This document shows, one piece after another, positions 1-17,050 of a DNA stretch of 64,000 nt (position 1 is the stretch's first letter; every line of letters begins with the position of its first letter). This DNA is from Nomia melanderi. Lineage: Eukaryota; Arthropoda; Insecta; Hymenoptera; Halictidae. A program made the position numbers and the translations under genes. Where the stretch lies: positions 1-64,000 of the forward strand of contig NC_135003.1 in assembly GCF_051020985.1 (NCBI RefSeq). The letters are read 5' to 3'. The notes below the pieces were generated by a model. It had not been told where the DNA came from and did not search any database. It saw nothing but the letters and a program-made list of their open reading frames with translations.

Positions 1-3000
1 TATATAACAGTATATAAAACTATATAAAACTATATAAAACTATATAAAACTATATAAAGCAGTATAATACTATATAAAACTATATAAAACTAATAAAACT
101 ATATAAAACTCTGTAAAACTATTAAAAACTCATAAAACTATTTAAAAGTATATAAAACTATATAAAACTATATAAAACTATATAAAACTAATAAAAGTAT
201 ATAAACCTATGTAAAACTATATAAAACGATATAAAACTATATAAAACTATGTGAAACTATATAAAACTATATAAAACTATATAAAATTATATAAAACTAT
301 GTAAAACTATATAAAACTATATAAAACTATTTAAAATTATATAAAACTATATAAAACTATATAAAACTATATAGAACTATATAAAACTATATAAAACCAT
401 ATAAAACTAATAACGCTGTATAAAACTATATGAGACTATATAAAACTATATAGTAGTATATAGAACTATGTAAAACTATATAAAACTAATTGAACTATAT
501 AAAACTATGTAAAACTATATAAAACTATATAACAGTATATAAAACTATATAAAACTATATAAAACTATATAAAACTATATAAAACTATATAAAACTATAT
601 AAAATTATATAAAATTATATAAAACTGTATAAAACTATATAAAACTATATAGAACTATACAAAACTATGTAAAACTATATAAAACTATATAAAAGTATTT
701 AAAACTATATAAAACTACATAAAACTATATAAAACTATATAGAACTGTATAAAATTATATAAAACCGTATAAAAATATGTAAAACTATATAAAACTATAT
801 AAAACTATATAAAACTAATAAAACTATATAAAACTATATAAAACTAATAAAACTATATAAAACTATATAAAGCAATATAATACTATATAAAACTATATAA
901 AACTAATAAAAGTATATAAACCTATGTAAAACTGCATAAAACGATATAAAACTATATAAAACTATATAAAACTATGTAAAACTATATAAAACTATATAAA
1001 ACTATATAAAATTATATAAAACTATATATAACTATATAAAACTGTATAAAACTATATAAAACTATTTAAATATATATAAAACTATATAAAACTATATAAA
1101 AACTATATAAAACTATTTAAAACTATATAAAACTATATAAAACTATATAAAGCTATATAAGAGTATATAAAACTATATAAAACCATATAAAACTAATAAA
1201 GCTGTATAAAACTATATGAGACTATATAAAACTATATAAAAGTATATAAAACTATATAAAACTATGTAAAACTAGTAAATAAATAGAAAACTATATAAAA
1301 CTATGTAAAACTATGTAAAACTATATAAAACTATATAACAGTATATAAAACTATATAAAACTATATAAAGCAATACAATACTATATAAAACTATATAAAA
1401 CTAAAAAAACTATATAAAATTATGTAAACTATTAAAAACTCATAAAACTATTTAACAGTATATAAAACTACATAAAACTATATAAAACTATATAAAACTA
1501 TATAAAACTATATAAAACTAATAAAGGTATATAAACCTATGTAAAACTATATAAACCGATATAAAACTATATAAAACTATGTAAAACTATATAAAACTAT
1601 ATAAAACTATATAAAACTATACAAAACTATATAAAACTAATAAAACTAATAGAACTATATAAAACTATATAAAACCATATGAAACTAATAAAGCTGTATA
1701 AAACTATATGAGACTATATAAAACTATATAAAAGTATATAAAACTATATAAAACTATATAAAACTAATTAAACTATATAAAACTATGTAAAACTATATAA
1801 AACTATATAACAGTATATAAAACTATATAAAACTATATAACAGTATATAAAACTATATAAAAGTATATAAAACTATATAAAACTATATAAAGCAGTATAA
1901 TACTATATAAAACTATATAAAACTAATAAAACTATATAAAACTATGTAAAACTATTAAAAACTCATAAAACTATTTAAAAGTATATAAAACTATATAAAA
2001 CTATATAAAACTATATAAAACTAATAAAAGTATATAAACCTATGTAAAACTATATAAAACGATATAAAACTATATAAAACTATGTGAAACTATATAAAAC
2101 TATATAAAACTATATAAAATTATATAAAACTATGTAAAACTATATAAAACTATATAAAACTATTTAAAATTATATAGAACTATATAAAACTATATAAAAC
2201 TATATAGAACTATATAAAACTATATAAAACCATATAAAACTATATAAAACCATATAAAATTATATAAAATTATATAAAACTGTATAAAACTATATAAAAC
2301 TAAATAGTACTATATAAAACTATGTAAAACTATATAAAACTATATAAAACTAATAACACTATATAAAACTATATAAAACCATATAAAGCTATATAAAAGT
2401 ATATAAAACTATATAAAACTATATAGAACTGTATAAAATTATATAAAACTGTATAAAACTATGTAAAACAGTATAAGACTATATAAAACTAATAAAACTA
2501 TATAAAACTATATAAAACTATATAAAGCTATATAAAAGTATATAAAACTATATAAAACTATATAGAACTGTATAAAATTATATAAAACTGTATAAAACTA
2601 TGTAAAACAGTATAAGACTATATAAAACTAATAAAACTATATAAAACTATGTAAAACCATATAAAACTATATAAAACTATATAAAATTATATAAAACTAT
2701 ATAAAACTATATAAAACTATATAAAACTATATAGAACTATATAAAACTAATAAAACTATATAAAACTATATAAAACCATATAAAACTAATAACGCTGTAT
2801 AAAACAATATGAGACTATATAAAACTATATAAAAGTATATAAGACTATATAAAACTATATAAAAACTATATAAAACTATTTAAAACTATATAAAACTATA
2901 TAAAACTATATAAAGCTATATAAGAGTATATAAAACTATATGAAACTAATAAAACTATATAAAACTATGTAAAACTATTAAAAACTATTAAACTATATAA

Positions 3001-6000
3001 AAATATGTAAAACTAATAAAACTATATAAAACTATATAAAACTATAAAAAACTATATAAAACTATATAATACTATATACAACTGTACGAAACTATATAGA
3101 ACTATATAAAACTATATAAAACAATTAAAACTGGATAAAACAATATAATACTATATAAAACTATATAAAACTATATAAAACTAATAAAACTATATGAAAA
3201 TATATAAAACTAATAAAACTATTGAAAACTATAAAAATGTATATAAAACTATATAAAACTATATAAAACTATGTAAAATTATGTAAAACTATATAGAACT
3301 GTATAGAACTATATAATATTAATAAAACTATGTAGAACTATGTAAAACTATAGAAAACTGTATAAAACTATATAAAACTATATAGAACAATATAAAACTA
3401 ATAAAACTATATAAAACTATATAGAACTATATAAAACTAATAAAAGTATATAAACCTATGTAAAACTATATAAAACGATATAAAACTATATAAAACTATG
3501 TGAAACTATATAAAACTATATAAAACTATATAAAATTATATAAAACTATGTAAAACTATATAAAACTATATAAAACTATTTAAAATTATATAAAACTATA
3601 TAAAACTATATAAAACTATATAGAACTATATAAAACTATATAAAACCATATAAAACTATATAAAACCATATAAAATTATATAAAATTATATAAAACTGTA
3701 TAAAACTATATAAAATTAAATAGAACTATATAAAACTATGTAAAACTATATAAAACTATATAAAACTAATAACACTATATAAAACTATATAAAACCATAT
3801 AAAACTAATAACGCTGTATAAAACTATATGAGACTATATAAAACTATATAAAAGTATATAATACTATATAAAACTATATAAAACTAATTAAACTATATAA
3901 AACTATGTAAAACTATATAAAACTATATAACAGTATATAAAACTATATAAAACTATATAACAGTATATAAAACTATATAAAAGTATATAAAACTATATAA
4001 AATTATGTAAAACTAATAAAAACTCATAAAACTATTTAACAGTATATAAAACTATATAGAACTATATAATACTATATAAAACTATATAAAACTAATAAAA
4101 CTATATAAAACGATATAAAACTATATAAAACTATATAAAACTATATAAAACTATATAAAACTATATAGAACTATATAAAACTATGTAAAACTATATAAAA
4201 CTATATAAATGTATATAAAACTATAGAAAACTACATAAAACTATATAAAACTATATAGAACTGTATAAAATTATATAAAACCGTATAAAAATATGTAAAA
4301 CTATATAAAACTATATAAAACTATATAAAACTAATAAAACTATATAAAACTATATAAAACCATATAAAACTAATAACGCTGTATAAAACAATATGAGACT
4401 ATATAAAACTGTATAAAGCTATATAAAACTATATAAAACTATATACAAGAATATAAAACTATACAACACTACATAAAACTATATAAAACTATATAAAACT
4501 ATGTAAAATTATATGAAACTATATAAAACTGTATAAAACTATATAAAACTATATACAACAATATAAAACTATACAAAACTATATAAAACTATATAAAACT
4601 TATAAAACTGAATGAAACTATGTAAAACTATATAAAACTAATAAAACTATATGAAACTATGTAAATCTATATAAAACTATATAAAACTATATAAAACTAT
4701 ATAAAACTATATAAAACTATATAAAACTATATAAAACTATATAAAACTATGTAAAACTATATAAAACTATATAAAACTATATAAAACAATATAAAGCTAT
4801 ATAGAACTATATAAAACTGTATAAAACTATATAAAACTATATAAAACTATATGAAACTATATAAAACTATGTAAAACTATATGAAACTATGTAAAACTAA
4901 TAAAACTAAATGAAACTATGTAAACCATATAAAAATATATAAGACTATATAAAACTATATAAAACTATATAAAAATATATACAACAATATAAAACTATAT
5001 AAAACTGTATAAAACTATATAATAATATATAAAACTAATAAAGCTAAATGAAACTATGTAAAACTATATAAAACTATATAAAACTATATAAAACTATATA
5101 AAACTATGTAAAACTGTATAAAACTATATAAAACTATATAAAACAATATAAAGCTATATAGAACTATATAAAACTGTATAAAACTATATAAAACTATATA
5201 AAACTATATAAAACTATATGAAACTATATAAAACTATGTAAAACTATATGAAACTATGTAAAACTAATAAAACTAAATGAAACTATGTAAACCATATAAA
5301 AATATATAAGACTATATAAAACTATATAAAACTATATAAAACTATATACAACAATATAAAACTATATAAAACTGTATAAAACTATATAATACTATATAAA
5401 ACTAATAAAGCTAAATGAAACTATGTAAAACTATATAAAACTATATAACACTATATAAACCTATTAAAACTGTATAAAACTATATAATACTGTATAAAAC
5501 TAATAAAGCTAAATGAAACTATGTAAAACTATATAAAACTATATAAAACTATATAAAACTATATAAAACTATGTAACACTATATGAAACTATATACAATT
5601 ATATAAAACTATATAAAACTATATAAAATTATATAAAACTATATAAAACTATATAAAACTATATAAAACTATGTAAAATTATATGAAACTATATAAAACT
5701 GTATAAAACTATATAAAACTATATAAAACTATATACAACAATATAAAACTATACAAAACTATATAAAACTATATAAAACTTATAAAACTGAATGAAACTA
5801 TGTAAAACTATATAAAACTAATAAAACTATATAAAACTATATAAAACTATATACAACAATATAAAACTATACAAAACTGTATAAAACTATATAATACTAT
5901 ATAAAACTAATAAAGCTAAATGAAACTATGTAAAACTATATAAAACTATATAAAACTATATAATACTATATAAAACTAATAAAACTGTATAAAACTATAT

Positions 6001-7820
6001 AATACTATATAAAACTAATAAAGCTAAATTAAACTATGTAAAACTATATAAAACTATATAAAACTATATAACACTATATAAAAGTATATAATCCTATACA
6101 ATACTATATAAAACTATATGAAACTATATAGAACTACATAAAACTTCATAAAACTAATAAAACTGTATAAAACTATATAATACTATATAAAACTAATAAA
6201 GCTAAATGAAACTATGTAAAACGATATAAAACTATATAAAACTATATAATACTATATAAAGCTATATAAAACTATATAAAACTATATAAAACTATATAAA
6301 TCTATACAAAACTATATAAAACTATATAAAACTATATAAAACTATATAAAACTATATAAAACTATATAAAACTATATAAAACTATGTAAAACTATATAAA
6401 ACTATATAAAACTATATGAAACAATATAAAGCTACATAGAACTATATAAAACTGTATAAAACTATATAAAACTATATAAAACTATATGAAACTATATAAA
6501 ACTATGTAAAACTATATGAAACTATGTAAAACTAATAAAACTAAATGAAACTATGTAAACCATATAAAAATATATAAGACTATATAAAACTATATAAAAC
6601 TATATAAAACTATATACAACAATATAAAACTATATAAAACTGTATAAAACTATATAATACTATATAACACTAATAAAGCTAAATGAAACTATGTAAAACT
6701 ATATAATACTATATAACACTATATAAACCTATTAAAACTGTATAAAACTATATAATACTGTATAAAACTAATAAAGCTAAATGAAACTATGTAAAACTAT
6801 ATAAAACTATATAAAACTATATAAAACTATATAAAACTATATAAAACCATATAAAACTACATAAAACTATATAAAACTATATAAAACTATATAAAACTAT
6901 ATAATACTATATAAAACTATATAAAACTATATAAAACTATATAAAACTATGTAAAACTATATGAAACTATATAGAACTATATAAAACTATATAAAATTAT
7001 ATAAAATTATATCGAACTATATAAAACTTTATAAAACTATATAAAACTATATAAAACTATACAAAACTATGTAAAACTAATAAAACTAAATGAAACTATG
7101 TAAAACTATACAAAACTATGTAAAACTAATAAAACTATATGAAACTATTTAAAACTATATAAAACTAATAAAACAATATGAAACTATGTAAAACTGTATA
7201 AAACTATATAAAACTATAAGAAACTATATAAAACTATATAATACTATATAAAACCATATGAAACTATATAGAACTATATAAAACTATATAAAATTATATA
7301 AAATTATATCGAACTATATAAAACTATATAAAACTATATAAAACTATATAATACTAATAAATCTATATGAAACTATGTAAAACTATATAAAACTAATAAA
7401 ACTATATAAAACTAATAAAACTATATGAAACTATGTAAAACTATATAAAACTATATAAAACTATATAAAACTATGTAAAACTATATGAATCTATATGAAA
7501 CTATGTAAAACTATATATAACTATATAAAACTATATAAAACTATGTAAAACTATATGAAACAATATAAAATTATATAAAACTATATAAAACTATATAAAA
7601 CTATATAAAACTATATAAAACTATATAAAACTATATGAAACTATGTAAAACTATATAAAACCTCATAGAACTATATAATACTAATAAAACCAAATAAAAC
7701 TGTATAATAACATACAAAACTATATAAAACTGTATAAAACTATATAAAACTATATATAACTATATAAAACTATATAAAACTAATAAAACTGTATAAAACT
7801 ATATAATACTATATAAAACT

Positions 7821-10800
7821 AATAAATCTAAATGAAACTATTTAAACTACATAAAACTTTATAAAACTATATAAAACTATATAAAACTAATAAAACTGTA
7901 TAAAAATGTATAATACTATATAAAACTAATAAAACTAAATTAAACTATGTAAAACTATCTAAAACTATATAAGCATATATAATAACATATAAAACTATAT
8001 AAAATTATATAAAATTATATCGAACTATATAAAACTATATAAAACTATATAAAACTATATAAAACTATATAAAACTATGTAACACTATATGAAACTTTAT
8101 ACAATTATATAAAACTATATAAAACTATATAAAATTATATAAAACTATATAAAACTATATAAAACTATATAAAACTATGTAAAATTATATGAAACTATAT
8201 AAAACTGTATAAAACTATATAAAACTATATAAAACTATATACAACAATATAAAACTATACAAAACAATATAAAACTATATAAAACTTATAAAACTGAATG
8301 AAACTATGTAAAACTATATAAAACTAATAAAACTATATAAAACCATATAAAACTATATACAACAATATAAAACTATACAAAACTGTATAAAACTATATAA
8401 TACTATATAAAACTAATAAAGCTAAATGAAACTATGTAAAACTATATAAAACTATATAAAACTATATAATACTATATAAAACTAATAAAACTGTATAAAA
8501 CTATATAATACTATATAAAACTAATAAAGCTAAATTAAACTATGTAAAACTATATAAAACTATATGAAACTATATAACACTATATAAAAGTATATAATCC
8601 TATACAATACTATATAAAACTATATGAAACTATATAGAACTATATAAAACTACATAAAACCAATAAAACTGTATAAAACTATATAATACTATATAAAACT
8701 AATAAAGCTAAACGAAACTATGTAAAACGATATAAAACTATATAAAACTATATAATACTATATAAAGCTATATAAAACTATATAAAACTATATAAAACTA
8801 TATAAATCTATACAAAACTATATAAAACTATATAAAACTATATAAAACTACATAAAACTATATAAAACTATATAAAACTATATAAAACTATATAAAACTA
8901 TGTAAAACTATATAAAACTATGTAAAACTATATAAAACTATATAAAACTATATAAAACAATATAAAGCTATATAGAACTATATAAAACTGTATAAAACTA
9001 TATAAAACTATATAAAACTATATGAAACTATATAAAACTATATAAAACTATATAAAACTATATACAACAATATAAAACTATATAAAACTGTATAAAACTA
9101 TATAATAATATATAAAACTAATAAAGCTAAATGAAACTATGTAAAACTATATAAAACTATATAACACTATATAAACCTATTAAAACTGTATAAAACTATA
9201 TAATACTGTATAAAACTAATAAAGCTAAATGAAACTATGTAAAACTATATAAAACTATATAAAACTATATAAAACTATATAAAACTATATAAAACCATAT
9301 AAAACTACATAAAACTATATAAAACTATATAAAACTATATAAAACTATATAAAACTATATAAAACTATATAAAACTATATAAAACTATGTAAAACTATAT
9401 GAAACTATATAAAATTATGTAAAACTATATAAAACTATATAAAATTATATAAAATTATATCGAACTATATAAAACTATATAAAATTATATAAAATTATTT
9501 AGAACTATATAAAACTATATAAAACTGTATACAACTATATAAAACTATAAGAAACTATATAAAACTATATAATACTATATAAAACCATATGAAACTATAT
9601 AGAACTATATAAAACTATATAAAATTATATAAAATTATATCGAACTATATAAAACTATATAAAACTATATAAAACTATGTAACACTATATGAAACTATAT
9701 ACAATTATATAAAACTATATAAAACTATATAAAATTATATAAAACTATATAAAACTATATAAAACTATATAATACTATATAATGCTATATAAAACTATAT
9801 AAAACTATATAAAACTATATAAATCTATACAAAACTATATAAAACTATATAAAACTATATAAAACTAATAAAACTGTATAAAACTATATAATACTATATA
9901 AAACTAATAAATCTAAATGAAACTATTTAAACTACATAAAACTTTATAAAACTATATAAAACTATATAAAACTAATAAAACTGTATAAAAATGTATAATA
10001 CTATATAAAACTAATAAAACTAAATTAAACTATGTAAAACTATCTAAAACTATATAAGCATATATAATAACATATAAAACTATATAAAATTATATAAAAT
10101 TATATCGAACTATATAAAACTATATAAAACTATATAAAACTATATAAAACTATATAAAACTATGTAACACTATATGAAACTTTATACAATTATATAAAAC
10201 TATATAAAACTATATAAAATTATATAAAACTATATAAAACTATATAAAACTATATAAAACTATGTAAAATTATATGAAACTATATAAAACTGTATAAAAC
10301 TATATAAAACTATATAAAACTATATACAACAATATAAAACTATACAAAACTATATAAAACTATATAAAACTTATAAAACTGAATGAAACTACGTAAAACT
10401 ATATAAAACTAATAAAACTATATAAAACCATATAAAACTATATACAACAATATAAAACTATACAAAACTGTATAAAACTATATAATACTATATAAAACTA
10501 ATAAAGCTAAATGAAACTATGTAAAACTATATAAAACTATATAAAACTATATAATACTATATAAAACTAATAAAACTGTATAAAACTATATAATACTATA
10601 TAAAACTAATAAAGCTAAATTAAACTATGTAAAACTATATAAAACTATATGAAACTATATAACACTATATAAAAGTATATAATCCTATACAATACTATAT
10701 AAAACTATATGAAACTATATAGAACTATATAAAACTACATAAAACCAATAAAACTGTATAAAACTATATAATACTATATAAAACTAATAAAGCTAAACGA

Positions 10801-13800
10801 AACTATGTAAAACGATATAAAACTATATAAAACTATATAATACTATATAAAGCTATATAAAACTATATAAAACTATATAAAACTATATAAATCTATACAA
10901 AACTATATAAAACTATATAAAACTATATAAAACTACATAAAACTATATAAAACTATATAAAACTATATAAAACTATATAAAACTATGTAAAACTATATAA
11001 AACTATGTAAAACTATATAAAACTATATAAAACTATATAAAACAATATAAAGCTATATAGAACTATATAAAACTGTATAAAACTATATAAAACTATATAA
11101 AACTATATGAAACTATATAAAACTATGTAAAACTATATGAAACTATGTAAAACTAATAAAACTAAATGAAACTATGTAAACCATATAAAAATATATAAGA
11201 CTATATAAAACTATATAAAACTATATAAAACTATATAAAACTATATACAACAATATAAAACTATATAAAACTGTATAAAACTATATAATAATATATAAAA
11301 CTAATAAAGCTAAATGAAACTATGTAAAACTATATAAAACTATATAACACTATATAAACCTATTAAAACTGTATAAAACTATATAATACTGTATAAAACT
11401 AATAAAGCTAAATGAAACTATGTAAAACTATATAAAACTATATAAAACTATATAAAACTATATAAAACTATATAAAACCATATAAAACTACATAAAACTA
11501 TATAAAACTATATAAAACTATATAAAACTATATAAAACTATATAAAACTATATAAAACTATATAAAACTATGTAAAACTATATGAAACTATATAAAATTA
11601 TGTAAAACTATATAAAACTATATAAAATTATATAAAATTATATCGAACTATATAAAACTATATAAAATTATATAAAATTATTTAGAACTATATAAAACTA
11701 TATAAAACTGTATACAACTATATAAAACTATAAGAAACTATATAAAACTATATAATACTATATAAAACCATATGAAACTATATAGAACTATATAAAACTA
11801 TATAAAATTATATAAAATTATATCGAACTATATAAAACTATATAAAACTATATAAAACTATGTAACACTATATGAAACTATATACAATTATATAAAACTA
11901 TATAAAACTATATAAAATTATATAAAACTATATAAAACTATATAAAACTATATAATACTATATAATGCTATATAAAACTATATAAAACTATATAAAATTA
12001 TATAAAATTATATCGAACTATATAAAACTATATAAAATTATATAAAATTATTTAGAACTATATAAAACTATATAAAACTGTATACAACTATATAAAACTA
12101 TAAGAAACTATATAAAACTATATAATACTATATAAAACCATATGAAACTATATAGAACTATATAAAACTATATAAAATTATATAAAATTATATCGAACTA
12201 TATAAAACTATATAAAACTATATAAAACTATGTAACACTATATGAAACTATATACAATTATATAAAACTATATAAAACTATATAAAATTATATAAAACTA
12301 TATAAAACTATATAAAACTATATAATACTATATAATGCTATATAAAACTATATAAAACTATATAAAACTATATAAATCTATACAAAACTATATAAAACTA
12401 TATAAAACTATATAAAACTATATAAAACTATATAAAACTATATAAAACTATGTAAAACTATATAAAACTATATAAAACTATATAAAACAATATAAAGCTA
12501 TATAGAACTATATAAAACTGTATAAAACTATATAAAACTATATAAAACTATATAAAACTATATGAAACTATATAAAACTATGTAAAACTATATGAAACTA
12601 TGTAAAACTAATAAAACTAAATGAAACTATGTAAACCATATAAAAATATATAAGACTATATAAAACTATATAAAACTATATAAAACTATATACAACAATA
12701 TAAAACTATATAAAACTGTATAAAACTATATAAAACTATATAAAACTATATAAAACTATATGGAACTAATAAAACTATATAAAACTATATAAAACTAATA
12801 AAACTGTATAAAACTATATAATACTATATAAAACTAATAAATCTAAATGAAACTATTTAAACTACATAAAACTTTATAAAACTATATAAAACTATATAAA
12901 ACTAATAAAACTGTATAAAAATGTATAATACTATATAAAACTAATAAAACTAAATTAAACTATGTAAAACTATCTAAAACTATATAAGCATATATAATAA
13001 CATATAAAACTATATAAAATTATATAAAATTATATCGAACTATATAAAACTATATAAAACTATATAAAACTATATAAAACTATATAAAACTATGTAACAC
13101 TATATGAAACTTTATACAATTATATAAAACTATATAAAACTATATAAAATTATATAAAACTATATAAAACTATATAAAACTATATAAAACTATGTAAAAT
13201 TATATGAAACTATATAAAACTGTATAAAACTATATAAAACTATATAAACCTATATACAACAATATAAAACTATACAAAACTATATAAAACTATATAAAAC
13301 TTATAAAACTGAATGAAACTATGTAAAACTATATAAAACTAATAAAACTATATAAAACCATATAAAACTATATACAACAATATAAAACTATACAAAACTG
13401 TATAAAACTATATAATACTGTATAAAACTAATAAAGCTAAATGAAACTATGTAAAACTATATAAAACTATATAAAACTATATAATACTATATAAAACTAA
13501 TAAAACTGTATAAAACTATATAATACTATATAAAACTAATAAAGCTGAATTAAACTATGTAAAACTATATAAAACTATATGAAACTATATAACACTATAT
13601 AAAAGTATATAATCCTATACAATACTATATAAAACTATATGAAACTATATAGAACTATATAAAACTACATAAAACCAATAAAACTGTATAAAACTATATA
13701 ATACTATATAAAACTAATAAAGCTAAACGAAACTATGTAAAACGATATAAAACTATATAAAACTATATAATACTATATAAAGCTATATAAAACTATATAA

Positions 13801-15970
13801 AACTATATAAAACTATATAAATCTATACAAAACTATATAAAACTATATAAAACTATATAAAACTACATAAAACTATATAAAACTATATAAAACTATATAA
13901 AACTATATAAAACTGTATAAAACTATATAAAACTATATAAAACTATATAAAACTATATGAAACTATATAAAACTATGTAAAACTATATGAAACTATGTAA
14001 AACTAATAAAACTAAATGAAACTATGTAAACCATATAAAAATATATAAGACTATATAAAACTATATAAAACTATATAAAACTATATACAACAATATAAAA
14101 CTATATAAAACTGTATAAAACTATATAAAACTATATGGAACTAATAAAACTATATAAAACTATATAAAACTAATAAAACTGTATAAAACTATATAATACT
14201 ATATAAAACTAATAAATCTAAATGAAACTATTTAAACTACATAAAACTTTATAAAACTATATAAAACTATATAAAACTAATAAAACTGTATAAAAATGTA
14301 TAATACTATATAAAACTAATAAAACCAAATTAAACTATGTAAAACTATCTAAAACTATATAAGCATATATAATAACATATAAAACTATATAAAATTATAT
14401 AAAATTATATCGAACTATATAAAACTATATAAAACTATATAAAACTATATAAAACTATATAAAACTATGTAACACTATATGAAACTTTATACAATTATAT
14501 AAAACTATATAAAACTATATAAAATTATATAAAACTATATAAAACTATATAAAACTATATAAAACTATGTAAAATTATATGAAACTATATAAAACTGTAT
14601 AAAACTATATAAAACTATATAAAACTATATACAACAATATAAAACTATACAAAACTATATAAAACTATATAAAACTTATAAAACTGAATGAAACTATGTA
14701 AAACTATATAAAACTAATAAAACTATATAAAACCATATAAAACTATATACAACAATATAAAACTATACAAAACTGTATAAAACTATATAATACTGTATAA
14801 AACTAATAAAGCTAAATGAAACTATGTAAAACTATATAAAACTATATAAAACTATATAATACTATATAAAACTAATAAAACTGTATAAAACTATATAATA
14901 CTATATAAAACTAATAAAGCTAAATTAAACTATGTAAAACTATATAAAACTATATGAAACTATATAACACTATATAAAAGTATATAATCCTATACAATAC
15001 TATAGAAAACTATATGAAACTATATAGAACTATATAAAACTACATAAAACCAATAAAACTGTATAAAACTATATAATACTATATAAAACTAATAAAGCTA
15101 AACGAAACTATGTAAAACGATATAAAACTATATAAAACTATATAATACTATATAAAGCTATATAAAACTATATAAAACTATATAAAACTATATAAATCTA
15201 TACAAAACTATATAAAACTATATAAAACTATATAAAACTACATAAAACTATATAAAACTATATAAAACTATATAAAACTATATAAAACTATGTAAAACTA
15301 TATAAAACTATGTAAAACTATATAAAACTATATAAAACTATATAAAACAATATAAAGCTATATAGAACTATATAAAACTGTATAAAACTATATAAAACTA
15401 TATAAAACTATATGAAACTATATAAAACTATGTAAAACTATATGAAACTATGTAAAACTAATAAAACTAAATGAAACTATGTAAACCATATAAAAATATA
15501 TAAGACTATATAAAACTATATAAAACTATATAAAACTATATACAACAATATAAAACTATATAAAACTGTATAAAACTATATAATAATATATAAAACTAAT
15601 AAAGCTAAATGAAACTATGTAAAACTATATAAAACTATATAACACTATATAAACCTATTAAAACTGTATAAAACTATATAATACTGTATAAAACTAATAA
15701 AGCTAAATGAAACTATGTAAAACTATATAAAACTATATAAAACTATATAAAACTATATAAAACTATATAAAACCATATAAAACTACATAAAACTATATAA
15801 AACTATATAAAACTATATAAAACTATATAAAACTATATAAAACTATATAAAACTATATAAAACTATGTAAAACTATATGAAACTATATAAAATTATGTAA
15901 AACTATATAAAACTATATAAAATTATATAAAATTATATCGAACTATATAAAACTATATAAAATTATATAA
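7821..15970 (+). repeat. Higher-order repeat block, four copies
   Basis: A run of variant units starting AATAAATCTAAATG begins at 7821, 9906, 12836 and 14211. A second marker (AAACTTTATACAATT context) lies 270 bp downstream in each copy (8091, 10176, 13106, 14481). A third (GCTAAACGAAAC context) lies 880 bp downstream in each (8701, 10786, 13716, 15091). Spacing inside the block is thus identical in four copies, while copy-to-copy distances are 2085, 2930 and 1375 bp. A partial fifth copy of the third marker sits at 23404. This indicates segmental amplification of kilobase units on top of the 10-bp repeat. Outer limits are approximate. Confidence 0.85.
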
Positions 15971-17050
15971 AATTATTTAGAACTATATAAAACTATATAA
16001 AACTGTATACAACTATATAAAACTATAAGAAACTATATAAAACTATATAATACTATATAAAACCATATGAAACTATATAGAACTATATAAAACTATATAA
16101 AATTATATAAAATTATATCGAACTATATAAAACTATATAAAACTATATAAAACTATGTAACACTATATGAAACTATATACAATTATATAAAACTATATAA
16201 AACTATATAAAATTATATAAAACTATATAAAACTATATAAAACTATATAATACTATATAATGCTATATAAAACTATATAAAACTATATAAAACTATATAA
16301 ATCTATACAAAACTATATAAAACTATATAAAACTATATAAAACTATATAAAACTATATAAAACTATATAAAACTATGTAAAACTATATAAAACTATATAA
16401 AACTATATAAAACAATATAAAGCTATATAGAACTATATAAAACTGTATAAAACTATATAAAACTATATAAAACTATATAAAACTATATGAAACTATATAA
16501 AACTATGTAAAACTATATGAAACTATGTAAAACTAATAAAACTAAATGAAACTATGTAAACCATATAAAAATATATAAGACTATATAAAACTATATAAAA
16601 CTATATAAAACTATATACAACAATATAAAACTATATAAAACTGTATAAAACTATATAATACTATATAAAACTAATAAAGCTAAATGAAACTATGTAAAAC
16701 TATATAAAACTATATAACACTATATAAACCTATTAAAACTGTATAAAACTATATAATACTGTATAAAACTAATAAAGCTAAATGAAACTATGTAAAACTA
16801 TATAAAACTATATAAAACTATATAAAACTATATAAAACTATATAAAACCATATAAAACTACATAAAACTATATAAAACTATATAAAACTATATAAAACTA
16901 TATAAAACTATATAAAACTATATAAAACTATATAAAACTATGTAAAACTATATGAAACTATATAAAATTATGTAAAACTATATAAAACTATATAAAACTA
17001 TGTAAAACTATATGAAACTATGTAAAACTAATAAAACTAAATGAAACTAT

